Of a DNA stretch of 64,000 nucleotides, positions 34,596 through 43,595 are shown one piece after another. The stretch is from Azophilus sp965247035 (lineage in GTDB: Bacteria > Pseudomonadota > Gammaproteobacteria > Pseudomonadales > Azotimanducaceae): the NCBI GenBank assembly GCA_965247035.1, contig CBDFGJ010000002.1, positions 186,001 to 250,000 of the forward strand, in the 5' to 3' direction. The notes under the pieces were generated by a model. That model made no database searches. It saw nothing but the letters and a program-made list of their open reading frames with translations, and had not been told where the DNA came from. Made by a program: the position numbers and the translations under genes. Numbering within the stretch: the stretch's first letter is position 1; each line of letters begins with the position of its first letter.

Positions 34596-35666
34596 CTACG
34601 ACGTGGTGCGAATGAGATCGATGATGACCTTTGACACCTGTTCGGGTGCGCGCTCTTGAACGAAGTGCCCGCCACCTTTAATTGTTGTATGGGGCAAATT
34701 CTTGGTGCCTGGGACTCTGTTCAGGAATTCGGCCTGCAGGCCTGCTGTCACCGGATCGTTGTCTGCGAATGCACACAGAAATGGTTTCTCGAAAGCCTCG
34801 AAAAACTCCCAGGCCTTGCCTTGCTGCGCAAGCGACGGAGAAGTGGGCAGAGTGGGAACTTGGCTGGGCATCGCGCGTGGCCCCATCTTGTAGCTTGGAT
34901 CCGGGAACGGAGCGTCATAGGCGCGGGCCAGCGGAGTCGAAAATGGTGAGTGGACACCTGCGCTATGCAGCAGAAATTTAGATGCGCGAGCTAGGTTGGA
35001 ACGCGACTCCATCATCATGGACATCATGAAGCCGATGGGCATGTCCTCTTGCTCCCAGCAGAACTTTTGCCAGTAGGCAAACTTGGTTGCAGTGTGCTCG
35101 CCATCACCCATACCGCTCAGCGCCTTTTGCATTTGCGCCAGGCTGGGCGTCGGCTGATTGGCTCGGAAGTCTTCGATTTGCCGGACGATCTCTTCTGGAA
35201 CGTCCGGATTGTAGGGCAGACCGGTATTGGAAATCGCCACGCGGTCGAAACGTTCTGGATGATTTGCAACCAGACGCAGCCCAATGAGCCCGCCCCAGTC
35301 TTGGCCGAAAAATGTGATACCGGAGAGGTCATTGGCTTCGAGCCACGCACCCATCCACTCCACCTGGCGCTCATAGCTGTAGTCTTCCCTAGCGGCGGGC
35401 TTGTCTGACTTGCCGTAGCCCACAAGGTCCGGGGCGATGACCCGCATGCCTGCGCCGGTGAGGAAAGGGATCATTTTCCGGTATAGATAACTCCACACGG
35501 GTTGGCCATGCATGCATAGTACAAGCGGGCCATCTGCAGAGCCCTGGTCGATGTGATGGATGCGCAGGTCGCTGCCGTCATGAGTCTGGATGGTGGTGTA
35601 ATGGGGCGCAAACGGATAGCCCGCGAGATTTTCAAAGCACGTGTCTGGGGTGCGCAGTATGTTCAT
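34596..35666 (-). CDS. Haloalkane dehalogenase-like alpha/beta hydrolase
   Basis: A 356-aa enzyme of the haloalkane dehalogenase group. HGQPVWSYLYRKMIPFL forms the oxyanion and halide region. The nucleophile elbow is TFFGQDWGGLIGLR, with Asp instead of Ser followed by the halide-binding Trp. CAFADNDPVTAG supplies the acid and GGGHFVQERAPEQV the catalytic His. Such enzymes split carbon-halogen bonds in halogenated alkanes. The frame is open to 35810, but ATG 35666 is placed where homology begins. It is somewhat longer than the usual ~300-310 aa. It heads an apparent operon with the unknown membrane protein and the sulfatase. Confidence 0.85.
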   Translation of the reverse strand: MNILRTPDTCFENLAGYPFAPHYTTIQTHDGSDLRIHHIDQGSADGPLVLCMHGQPVWSYLYRKMIPFLTGAGMRVIAPDLVGYGKSDKPAAREDYSYERQVEWMGAWLEANDLSGITFFGQDWGGLIGLRLVANHPERFDRVAISNTGLPYNPDVPEEIVRQIEDFRANQPTPSLAQMQKALSGMGDGEHTATKFAYWQKFCWEQEDMPIGFMMSMMMESRSNLARASKFLLHSAGVHSPFSTPLARAYDAPFPDPSYKMGPRAMPSQVPTLPTSPSLAQQGKAWEFFEAFEKPFLCAFADNDPVTAGLQAEFLNRVPGTKNLPHTTIKGGGHFVQERAPEQVSKVIIDLIRTTS

Positions 35667-35879
35667 TTTGGCAAGCCAATTAAAATGGTGAAAAGCATCA
35701 TAGTATATTTGATTGGTTTTAGAAAGGTGTTGCTGTTTCGGCTGGAGAGCGCATCGGAGGGGTGTCCGCAGCGTTTCCATGCGCGCATGTTCTTTTGCGT
35801 ACACGGTCAATAAGTACTGTATCTACATTACAACATTACATAACGGACGCGCTACAGATATCCTGAGTGCTGATTTCTA

Positions 35880-36101
35880 ATGAAAACCAGGATCGCACTG
35901 CTGGTTGTTGCCTTGTTGGTTGGGGCGGGTCTTGTCTTCCGGGTAGAGATGATGCTCACTGGTATCTCAACCACCTCGAATTTACTTCAGTAATAGATTC
36001 AAGCCATTTGCAAAAAAAATACTGCGATTTTGAATACTGGTATCAGAAAGCCACTTTGGTTTCCCAAATCTCGGTTTCATTCAGCGCACTTGATCAGCCG
36101 T
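35880..36101 (+). pseudogene. Gene-start fragment fused to isochorismatase 3' remnant
   Basis: ATG 35880 begins a signal-like sequence (MKTRIALLVVALLVGAGLVF) that breaks after ~37 codons. From about 35975 the DNA matches the last codons and 3' flank of the isochorismatase genes at 37497 and 41189 (TTCAGTAATAGA.TCAA.CCATTTG, then the same ~60-bp spacer). It leads directly into a guaA fragment, so this is a deleted copy of the isochorismatase-guaA unit. Confidence 0.7.
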
Positions 36102-36386
36102 GTGGAGGGGCTCTTGGCGTCGTCCAATGCGTTAAGCCTGAACTTGGTGACCGTGGACGCCAAGGATGAGCTCTACGCCAGCTTGGCCGGGGAGCAAGAG
36201 CCACAGGCCAAACGCCGCATCGTCGGCAAGACGTTCATCCGCTCAAGGACGAAGTACGCACCATTGGCCTACGCTTGGGCGTGCCGGACTCCCTCATCAA
36301 GCGCCATCCTTAATGAGGTTGCTTTGGTTTCCCGGGTGGTGTATGACGTTTCCAGTAAACCGCCGGCGACCATAGAATGGGAGTAA
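36102..36386 (+). pseudogene. Truncated guaA 3' copy 1, with two internal deletions
   Basis: Matches guaA from residue 269 (VEGLLASSNALSLNLVTVDA) to the stop, but lacks about 190 bp after KTFIR and about 290 bp after PSSSAIL-equivalent DNA; the end RVVYDVSSKPPATIEWE is intact. It begins at the same guaA position as the copies at 38136 and 41828. It lacks the amidotransferase domain and PP-loop and cannot make GMP synthase. Confidence 0.92.
36368..36386 (+). other. att-like site 2 (guaA 3' end)
   Basis: GACCATAGAATGGGAGTAA, a variant of the guaA terminal repeat. The methyltransferase gene starts 4 bp beyond it. Confidence 0.75.
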
Positions 36387-36390
36387 ATTA

Positions 36391-37227
36391 ATGATTGTAG
36401 ATTCAGGTAATAAGATAGATTGGGGGGATACTTCGGAGGATTACGGATTCTACAGAGATGGAATACCGGATTCTTTTTACGAGAAACTTTTGGCACATGA
36501 AATTGGTAAGAAAAATCAAAGAATTCTGGACTTGGGAACGGGCACTGGAAATCTTGCTCGTAGATTTGCTTCACAAGGTTCTTTGGTTTCTGGAATCGAC
36601 CTGGCAAATGGGCAAATTGAACAGGCAAAACAACTCAGTCAAAAGCAGAATCTTGAAATAGATTTTCAAGTGTCATCTGCAGAGTCATTACCTTTTGATG
36701 ATCAAACTTTTGATTGTGTCACAGCAAACCAATGCTTCATGTATTTTGATTTTGAAAAGACTTTATTAGAAGTTAAGCGTGTGCTCAAACCGGATGGGGT
36801 ATTGATGGTCTCCCATTTTTCATGGTTACCCAGAATAGATGAGGTGGCCAGAGAAAGTGAAAAACTAATCTTAAAATATAATCCTAAATGGACTGGAGCA
36901 GATTGGGATGGAATTCCTTGGAATTTTAAAAGTAATTTTTTCAAAATATTTACCAATTCAAATTTTGAACCAAATGAATATGGATTAACTCATAAAGTAA
37001 TGTTCTTTTTTGATGTTCCCGTTCCATTTAGTAAAGAAAAATGGAGAGGACGAATACGCGCTAGCAGAGGAATTGGAGCAAGTTTAGCTAAGGAAGAGGT
37101 TGATAGATTCGATAAAGAGCATCAAGTTCTGTTAGACAATATGACAGATGATTCTTTTTCCATATTGCATAGAATTGATGTAAATATTTTTAGCTTCAAT
37201 GACTTTTTAACTGAGCATGGAAATTAG
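36391..37227 (+). CDS. Class I SAM-dependent methyltransferase
   Basis: A 278-aa Rossmann-fold methyltransferase. ILDLGTGTGNLARRFA is motif I (SAM binding), VSGIDLANGQIEQAKQL supplies the acidic ribose ligand, and SAESLPFDDQTFDCVTANQC and VLKPDGVLMVSHFSWLPR are motifs post-I to III. The substrate is unknown; the layout resembles UbiE/Methyltransf_11 small-molecule enzymes. It starts only 4 bp after an att-like site and is followed by the next att-like site at 37353, so it is the sole gene of one island segment. Base composition is strongly AT-rich. Confidence 0.88.
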   Translation: MIVDSGNKIDWGDTSEDYGFYRDGIPDSFYEKLLAHEIGKKNQRILDLGTGTGNLARRFASQGSLVSGIDLANGQIEQAKQLSQKQNLEIDFQVSSAESLPFDDQTFDCVTANQCFMYFDFEKTLLEVKRVLKPDGVLMVSHFSWLPRIDEVARESEKLILKYNPKWTGADWDGIPWNFKSNFFKIFTNSNFEPNEYGLTHKVMFFFDVPVPFSKEKWRGRIRASRGIGASLAKEEVDRFDKEHQVLLDNMTDDSFSILHRIDVNIFSFNDFLTEHGN

Positions 37228-37352
37228 AAAATTTGGAAACTACAGATTAGACGGAAAAATAATTGGGCAGGAGAATAGAGAGTTACAAAAAATTACAAAA
37301 TCGGATTCAGTAGTTTGGAAAGTGTTTATTTTACTGAGTTTTAGGACAACGC

Positions 37353-37371
37353 AACTATTGAATGGGAGTAA
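37353..37371 (+). other. att-like site 3 (guaA 3' end variant)
   Basis: AACTATTGAATGGGAGTAA, similar to the guaA terminus but without any preceding guaA coding sequence, so it looks like a recombination site rather than a gene fragment. It closes the methyltransferase segment. Confidence 0.7.
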
Positions 37372-37496
37372 CAGATCGGCTATAACCTATTGATTTATAT
37401 AGGTTTACGTTTACAAATGGGCTTATAGAAATAATTTGCCAAGCTGGCCCCAGACCTTGATAATGACGCTTGCATCACAAGCGGTAAGGGGAACAA

Positions 37497-38060
37497 ATGA
37501 AATTGCGTAAAAAATCGCCCATATTAATTTGTGTGGACATACAAGAAGGTTTAAAGGAAGAGCATTGGGGAGGCACTAGAAATAACGGGGGCGCAGAGGT
37601 AATCTGCTCCACTATCATCAAAAAATGGAGGGAGATTGGGCTGGAGGTCATACATATAAGACATAGTTCTACAAATCCGTTGTCTAAACTACATAAAGAT
37701 AATGAAGGTTTCATGTTCAATCCAATTGCAGCGCCTATCGCCGATGAAATCATCATTACAAAATCTGTAAACAGTGCCTTTATTGGTACAGATCTGAAAG
37801 AGATCATCGATGCTAAGGGGTGCAGTTCGTTGGTGATTATCGGGTTTACAACAGATCACTGCGTGTCATCCACAACTCGTATGGCTGGCAATTATGGATA
37901 CGATACATATCTCATCTCCGACGCAACCGCCGCTTTCGATAAGATAGGAATTGGCGGAGAGCATTTTGGCTCGGAGTTAATCCATTCTTCAGCGCTCGCA
38001 AGTTTGAACTTTGAATTTGCTTCAGTAATAGACTCAAACCATTTGTTAAAAATTCTGTAG
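37497..38060 (+). CDS. Isochorismatase-family cysteine hydrolase (copy 1)
   Basis: A 187-aa protein with the Asp-Lys-Cys triad of the family: Asp in ILICVDIQEGL, Lys in IITKSVNSAFIGTDL, Cys in IIGFTTDHCVSSTTRMAGN. Members hydrolyse isochorismate, nicotinamide or other small amides; the true substrate is unknown. It is nearly identical to the gene at 41189. The spacer to the guaA fragment 76 bp downstream is also shared, so gene plus fragment form one duplicated unit. GGTAAGGGGAAC lies before the ATG. Confidence 0.88.
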   Translation: MKLRKKSPILICVDIQEGLKEEHWGGTRNNGGAEVICSTIIKKWREIGLEVIHIRHSSTNPLSKLHKDNEGFMFNPIAAPIADEIIITKSVNSAFIGTDLKEIIDAKGCSSLVIIGFTTDHCVSSTTRMAGNYGYDTYLISDATAAFDKIGIGGEHFGSELIHSSALASLNFEFASVIDSNHLLKIL

Positions 38061-38135
38061 TTTTGAAATATTGGTACCAGAAAACCACTTGGATTTTCCA
38101 AATTTTGGTTTCAGTTGGCGCACTTGATCAGCGGT

Positions 38136-38903
38136 GTGTAGGGGCTCTTGGCACCTTCCAATGCGTTGAACCTGAATTTGGTGACCGTGGACGCCAAGGA
38201 TGAGTTCTACGCCAGCTTGGCCGGGGAGCAAGAGCCACAGGCCAAACGCCGCATCGTCGGCAAGACGTTCATCCTTATGTTTGAGCGGGCGGCGAAGGAT
38301 TTAACTGAGGTCTTCTGGCTGGCCCAAGGCACCATTTATCCAGATGTCATAGAGTCCGCCGCCACTGGCCACGGCAAGGCCGAAGTCATCAAGTCCCACC
38401 ACAACGTCGGCGGCCTGCCGGAGCGAATGGGTTTCAAACTCGTGGAGCCGTTGCGCAAACTGTTCAAGGACGAAGTGCGCACCATCGGCCTACGCTTGGG
38501 CTTGCCGGACTCCCTCATCAAGCGCCATCCTTTCCCCGGTCCCGGCCTTGCCGTGCGCATCTTAGGTGAGGTGAAGCCCGCCTATGCCGATGTTCTGCGG
38601 CAAGCGGACGCGATCTTTTTGGACGAGCTGCACGCCGCCGACCTCTACCATCAAGTCAGCCAGGCTTTCGCCGTGTTTCTGCCGGTCAAGTCGGTGGGAG
38701 TGGTTGGCAACGCCCGGCGCTATGAGCACGTCATCGCCCTGCGTGCGGTCGAGACTGTGGATTTCATGACCGCCCGCCCAGCGCGCCTGCCCTATGATTT
38801 GGTGGAGCGGGTTTCCAACCGCATCATCAACGAGATTGCTTTGGTTTCCCGGGTGGTGTACGATTTTTTCAGTAAACCGCCGGCGACCATAGAGCGGGAA
38901 TAG
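38136..38903 (+). pseudogene. Truncated guaA 3' copy 2 (768 bp)
   Basis: Colinear with guaA 18376-19143 with no length change and very few substitutions, including the C-terminal ATP-pyrophosphatase part and the dimerisation domain. It lacks residues 1-268. An ORF could start at 38148, and a product of ~250 residues is conceivable. It has no PP-loop, so it is read as a pseudogene carrying an att site. ADLYHQVSQAFAVFLPVKS is intact; the end reads SKPPATIERE instead of IEWE. Confidence 0.9.
38885..38903 (+). other. att-like site 4 (guaA 3' end)
   Basis: GACCATAGAGCGGGAATAG ends the third guaA-derived segment. The restriction-modification genes follow 64 bp later. Confidence 0.7.
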
Positions 38904-38967
38904 TCGGTAAGTGGAAAAAACCCAGTAAAACAATGGTTTGAATGACTTAAGAGTTTGATAAAAAGCT

Positions 38968-39882
38968 ATGACTATCCATCCTTCCAGCACCTCAGATAGA
39001 CAACGTTCTCAAGAGTTGGAGTTGAAAGCATACCTCAATGCACTCCCTTTAATGTATAAAAACGCCTTCGATGAAAATGGCTTGATATATGACATCGCAT
39101 CGAAATTGACTGATGGCTTTGTCAACATTTCTCCTGATGCGATCCTTTCGGACTCAAGAATTATAAAGATACTTCGCTATGCAATTGCCCCCTCAATAAG
39201 TCAGATGAAACTTGGGCAATTCCTCGGCTTAAAAACCGTTGATAGGTTCGAAAAAAGTAAACTTACGTCCGGAAATATTTTTCAAATCCTAGAACAGATT
39301 GCGGTGAACATAGCCAATTTCGCAACCACTAAGATCGATAAAGATAGGTTCATTTGGATAGAGGATGCAGCTTTGCGCTCAGATCTATCATTGCAGTTTG
39401 CTCGTAAATGGACGTGTAGTATCGCGGCGGATCAAAATGCTGGGACTGCTTATAGAAATTGGAGAAAGGAGAAGCAGGAAAGTGCTGCTAAAGAAGCTAT
39501 TGAAAAACTCGGATATTCGCCAGCAGAAGCAGGTACGATGATTGAAAGCGTTAATGATCTAGAACCCGGAACGTATACGGTGGAAAGGCGAGTTAAGGGA
39601 CGAACTATCCAGAAGGCAGATCTGGTGTGCAGAAGCAAAAGAAACCTAAAGCTGGTGCTAATTGAGGCTAAAGCTGTGGGGGTGGAAATAGATGCGACGA
39701 AACGTGTAAAGGAATGTTGTGACAAAGCAAGCGACTGGAGTTCCAGCACAGATCTTTCCAGTCCAATAGTGGTGAGTTTAATAGCAGGGTTTTTCGCACA
39801 AAATAATATCGATAATCTTGAGGCTTCCAATATATTTGTGATTTGGGAGCACGATATGAGCAAGTTTTCTAAAATATTATGA
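38968..39882 (+). CDS. Probable type II restriction endonuclease (XamI-like)
   Basis: A 304-aa protein overlapping the start of a DNA cytosine methyltransferase gene by 4 bp (ATGA), the usual layout of a type II system. A PD-(D/E)xK-like core is visible: KADLVCRSK .. LKLVLIEAKAVGVEID (Asp, then E-x-K). An N-terminal region, SDSRIIKILRYAIAPSISQM .. LGQFLGL, resembles the helix-turn-helix-like part of XamI-type endonucleases, but I assign that family only tentatively. The recognition site cannot be read from the sequence. Confidence 0.65.
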   Translation: MTIHPSSTSDRQRSQELELKAYLNALPLMYKNAFDENGLIYDIASKLTDGFVNISPDAILSDSRIIKILRYAIAPSISQMKLGQFLGLKTVDRFEKSKLTSGNIFQILEQIAVNIANFATTKIDKDRFIWIEDAALRSDLSLQFARKWTCSIAADQNAGTAYRNWRKEKQESAAKEAIEKLGYSPAEAGTMIESVNDLEPGTYTVERRVKGRTIQKADLVCRSKRNLKLVLIEAKAVGVEIDATKRVKECCDKASDWSSSTDLSSPIVVSLIAGFFAQNNIDNLEASNIFVIWEHDMSKFSKIL

Positions 39883-41048
39883 ACTTGAATTATGTGAGCA
39901 CTTTTAGCGGAGCCGGTGGCCTGGACCTTGGTTTAGAGCGAGCGGGCTTGAAGCCTGTTTCCTTTTGCGAGATCGAAAGAGATTTCTGCAATTCGCTGCT
40001 TTCTAATCAAGGTTGGGAACATTGTGATGGGAATTTCTATTTTGGAGATGCTCCAATAATCAATGCTGATATAAGAGAAGTTTCCACGAGTGAGCTTTTG
40101 GTGGGAAAAAAGCCAGTAGATTTGGTGGTAGGAGGGGCACCTTGCCAGGCTTTTTCAAGTTCAGGGAAGCAGTTAAGCGTTCTTGACCCTCGTGGAGCCC
40201 TAGTGGATGAGTTTGCGAGGGTCATAGATGAAATCAAGCCGAAAATGTTTCTTTTTGAAAATGTAAGAGGAATTATTACGTCCCGTGATCGATCAGGGGT
40301 TCCTGGAGGTGTTATTACCGGGCTGATTAATAGATTTGAGGACACAGGATATAGTGTAAGAGCCTGCCTGCTAAATGCAGCGGACTATGGAAGCTTTCAG
40401 CGGCGAGTAAGATGTTTTTTGATAGCCTCTAGCAACGGGCTAGCGCCCGATATTCCACCTTTTACACATACCAAAAACGGTGACTTATTGTTGCCCAAGT
40501 GGCGATCCTTAAGGGAATTTCTAGAGCTGCACAGTGATCGAAACAAGGGTGATTTTGGCTTTCCTACCGCCGCTCTTGGTAAGCAATTGAGTGTTTTGCC
40601 TGACGGTTCTGGTTTGAAAAGCCCTGGAAGAAAAGAACCAACTCGCCCAGGAGGGCATTGGGGGTATAGACAGGGAACTTTCATAAGCGACTTGGAATTG
40701 CCCGCAAGAACTATTACAGGATCTTCCTCTCAAGATTGGATTCGTTGGGATAGTTTACTGCGGCGCCTCACTATAAGTGAGATATCACAACTCCAAGGTT
40801 TCCCCGCAGACTGGATTTTTGAAGGGACAAAATCCGGGAAATTTAGGCAAATAGGAAATGCGGTGCCCGTAATTTTTGGCGAAAAATTAGGGGAAATAGT
40901 GGTGGAGCACCTAAAAAACTTTCCAAACAACCAAAAGGCTGAGAAATTGGGAGTTCCCAAATCTTTCAAGGGATACATAAGTTATGTTGAAAGGGATTCA
41001 GCGAGAAATAGGAGTGCACGGAGAGTGCATCAACAGTTCGAAAGTTAA
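39879..41048 (+). CDS. DNA (cytosine-5-)-methyltransferase
   Basis: A 389-aa C5 methyltransferase with motifs in order: I (STFSGAGGLDLGLERAG), IV with catalytic Cys (VGGAPCQAFSSSGKQ), VI (FLFENVRGI), VIII (SFQRRVRCFLIAS), IX and X (FRQIGNAVPVIFGEKLGE). The target recognition domain lies between VIII and IX (residues ~185-280). It protects host DNA from the endonuclease encoded just upstream. Both genes are AT-rich and lie in one segment of the guaA island, consistent with transfer. Confidence 0.92.
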   Translation: MNLNYVSTFSGAGGLDLGLERAGLKPVSFCEIERDFCNSLLSNQGWEHCDGNFYFGDAPIINADIREVSTSELLVGKKPVDLVVGGAPCQAFSSSGKQLSVLDPRGALVDEFARVIDEIKPKMFLFENVRGIITSRDRSGVPGGVITGLINRFEDTGYSVRACLLNAADYGSFQRRVRCFLIASSNGLAPDIPPFTHTKNGDLLLPKWRSLREFLELHSDRNKGDFGFPTAALGKQLSVLPDGSGLKSPGRKEPTRPGGHWGYRQGTFISDLELPARTITGSSSQDWIRWDSLLRRLTISEISQLQGFPADWIFEGTKSGKFRQIGNAVPVIFGEKLGEIVVEHLKNFPNNQKAEKLGVPKSFKGYISYVERDSARNRSARRVHQQFES

Positions 41049-41188
41049 AGCTGCGACGGGATCCAAGTGTTGATATATAGTAAATTGCCAAAAAATTGCC
41101 AATTTGGTAATCGCAATAAGTCGATCTAGACTAGTTACAAGTTTTGTAAATATAGTTACTACAATGTGTCTAAAAATAAGCAGTTAGA

Positions 41189-41752
41189 ATGAAATTGCAT
41201 AAAAAGTCGCCCATACTAATTTGTGTGGACATACAAGAAGGTTTAAAGGAAAAGCATTGGGGAGGCACTAGAAACAACGGGGACGCAGAGGTAATCTGCT
41301 CCACTATCATCAAAAAATGGAGGGAGATTGGGCTGGAGGTCATACATATAAGACATAGTTCCACAAATCCGTTGTCTAAACTACATAAAGATAATGAAGG
41401 TTTCATGTTCAATCCAATTGCAGCGCCTATCGCCGATGAAATCATCATTACAAAATCTGTGAACAGCGCCTTTATTGGTACAGATCTGAAAAAGATCATC
41501 GATGCTAAGGGGTGCTGTTCGTTGGTGATTATCGGGCTTACAACAGATCACTGCGTGTCATCCACAACTCGTATGGCTGGCAATTATGGATACGATACAT
41601 ATCTCATCTCCGACGCAACCGCCGCTTTCGATAAGGTGGGAATTGGCGGAGAGCATTTTAGCTCAGAGTTAATCCATTCTTCAGCGCTCGCAAGTTTGAA
41701 CTTTGAATTTGCTTCAGTAATAGACTCAAACCATTTGTTAAAAATTCTGTAG
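41189..41752 (+). CDS. Isochorismatase-family cysteine hydrolase (copy 2)
   Basis: A 187-aa near-duplicate of the 37497 product, differing at about ten residues (for example LKKIIDAKGCCSL for LKEIIDAKGCSSL). All three catalytic residues are retained (VDIQEG, ITKSVNSAF, TTDHCVSST). Similarity between the two loci begins at the start codon and continues past the stop through the spacer into a guaA fragment. The upstream sequences are unrelated, so the left duplication breakpoint lies at or near the ATG. Confidence 0.88.
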   Translation: MKLHKKSPILICVDIQEGLKEKHWGGTRNNGDAEVICSTIIKKWREIGLEVIHIRHSSTNPLSKLHKDNEGFMFNPIAAPIADEIIITKSVNSAFIGTDLKKIIDAKGCCSLVIIGLTTDHCVSSTTRMAGNYGYDTYLISDATAAFDKVGIGGEHFSSELIHSSALASLNFEFASVIDSNHLLKIL

Positions 41753-41827
41753 TTTTGAAATATTGGTACCAGAAAACCACTTTAGTTTCCCAAATTTCGG
41801 TTTCATTTGGCGCACTTGATCAGCGGT

Positions 41828-42357
41828 GTGGAGGGGCTCTTGGCACCTTCCAATGCGTTGAACCTGAACTTGGTGACCGTGGACGCCAAGGATGAGTTCT
41901 ACGCCAGCTTGGCCGGGGAGCAAGAGCCACAGGCCAAACGCCGCATCGTCGGCAAGACGTTCATCCTTATGTTTGAGCGGGCGGCGAAGGATTTAACTGA
42001 GGTCTCCTGGCTGGCCCAAGGCACTATTTATCCAGATGTCATAGAGTCCACCGCCACTGGCCACGGCAAGGCCGAAGTCGTCAAGTCCCATCACAACGTC
42101 GGCGGTCTGCCGGAGCGAATGGGTTTCAAACTCGCGGAGCCGCTGCGCGAACTGTTCAAGGACGAAGTGCGCACCATCGGCCTGCGCTTGGGCTTGCCGG
42201 ACTCCCTCATCAAGCGCCATCCCCTCCCCTTTCCCCGATTTCCCGTTTCCGCAGTCCCGGCCTTGCCGTGCGCATCTTAGGTGAGGTGAAGCCCGCCTAT
42301 GCCGATGTTCTGCGGCAAGCGGACGCGATCTTTTTGGACGAGCTGCACGCCGCCGAC
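41828..42357 (+). pseudogene. Truncated guaA 3' copy 3, interrupted and 3'-deleted
   Basis: Starts at the same guaA position as the other fragments and follows it to SLIKRHP, where ~30 bp of unrelated CT-rich sequence intervene. It then resumes at VRILGEVKPAYADVLRQADA and stops after DELHAADL, where transposase-like DNA begins. It has lost the guaA terminus, so it carries no att site. Confidence 0.9.
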
Positions 42358-42495
42358 CTGCACCGAACTAACGGGCATGCGCTGCAGGACCTCATGGAGG
42401 AAGTCAGTGGCGGTGCTGGCGGCGGCGCTGGAGCGGACCTTGACGTGGATGCTCTTGGTGATCGGGTCCTTGCTCAGGATATTCAAGTATGGTAA
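42358..42495 (-). pseudogene. IS481-like transposase fragment
   Basis: On the minus strand this stretch reads ITKSIHVKVRSSAAASTATD followed by FLHEVLQRMPVSSVQV. That resembles the part of IS481-type DDE transposases just before the second catalytic Asp. It is short, lacks catalytic residues, and is joined to guaA sequence, so it marks an old insertion or deletion scar. Confidence 0.5.
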
Positions 42496-42620
42496 CTAGA
42501 CAAAGATACATTGATGCGTCTGACGACAAGTTAAAGAGTTCCGTTAATCCGCTGTAGAGTTATGAGCCTGTATTCTCAGGACATAGATATTTTTTAAATC
42601 GTCTTTGAGATAGAATATAA

Positions 42621-43345
42621 ATGTCACAACTAGAAGGATGGAAAACGAATTTTTCTTACCATGCTCTGCTCAGATTGAGCGAGAGAACTTCGATGACGCC
42701 TGAATTATTGGGCAGCATCTTAGATAAAAAGGAAGTTATTTTCCTTGGCACTGCACTGGGTAACAGTCGCGCATCCAGACTATTTTTTTCTAAAGATGAC
42801 GACAAATTCTTTATTGCTATTCAAGATATGGAAACTGATATGTAGTAACAATTTTGACGTTAGAGTACTGGCATAATCTGAGCGAAAAGCACTTTTCGCA
42901 CAAGCGCTTAGTCAGTAAAAAGGACTTGTTAAGAGCTGTTACCATCTCTGATCCAGACAACTCCTTGGTATTTCATCCGCCTATTTCTAATAGCAAAGTA
43001 GTTCAATTTTCTTTGTTATACGCAGAGGATTTTGGAGCTCCCGCCACTTTCATTAACGCTGGATCTATAGATATTGAGCTATTCTTTTCTACTCCTTCAG
43101 AAAATATTATTAAAACTGTCAAAGCTAAATTCCAGAAAAATCTTGAAACTAGAGGTATCAGTGAGGAGCACATTTCTGGAATTAGATGGGGTATGGGAGG
43201 AGAGCCGAAGCTGAATGATTTAGAATTCTTTGGAGCAATTGATTATCTATCCCTGATAAATGCTGTAAAAAACGATGTTTATCTAAGAAAAGAGTTATCG
43301 AAGAAATATGATGATTTTTTGGAGATTTTAAATCAAGAAAAATAG
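42621..43345 (+). pseudogene. Unknown protein split by an apparent 1-bp frameshift
   Basis: Two adjacent ORFs (42621-42845, 74 aa; 42854-43345, 163 aa) look like one gene. Restoring a single base near 42840 would make METDIVVTILTLEYWHNL continuous, giving about 241 residues. The N-terminal part (YHALLRLSERTSMTPELLGS .. RLFFSKDDDKFFIAIQDMET) faintly recalls small RelE-fold or DUF4258-type domains. The C-terminal part is unknown. It may be a real frameshift or a sequencing error. Location: island segment ending at att-like site 5. Confidence 0.5.
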
Positions 43346-43400
43346 CTAGGGGGTCGATCGGATGCTAAAGCCGAAACAGAAAACTCTGTTCTAGGTACCC

Positions 43401-43419
43401 CGCAACACACCGTGTTGCG
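43401..43419. repeat. 8-bp stem hairpin before att-like site 5
   Basis: CGCAACAC-ACC-GTGTTGCG, perfect stem, no T-tract after it. It could be a protein binding site or a weak terminator for the preceding gene. Confidence 0.5.
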
Positions 43420-43568
43420 CAAAAGTCGCGCAAAGTGGAGTCAGTACTTGATCTTATAGTGGTTGAGGCATTTGAAGGAAAGACAAGATGAACGAGTTTA
43501 CAACACAGTCGCAACACATTCTGTTTCAACCTCCCTTAAAGCCAAGCGCTATAAGGGTTCCAGAAGTG

Positions 43569-43589
43569 GTTACTATTCAGTGGGAGTAA
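43569..43589 (+). other. att-like site 5 (guaA 3' end variant)
   Basis: GTTACTATTCAGTGGGAGTAA, without adjoining guaA coding sequence. It opens the last island segment; a small ORF with good ribosome binding site starts 6 bp later. Confidence 0.65.
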
Positions 43590-43595
43590 AGGGAA

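Noticed and set aside
38148..38903. 251-codon guaA fragment as a functional short GMP synthase
   Set aside because: Lacks the amidotransferase domain and the PP-loop, and its 5' breakpoint is shared with clearly broken copies.
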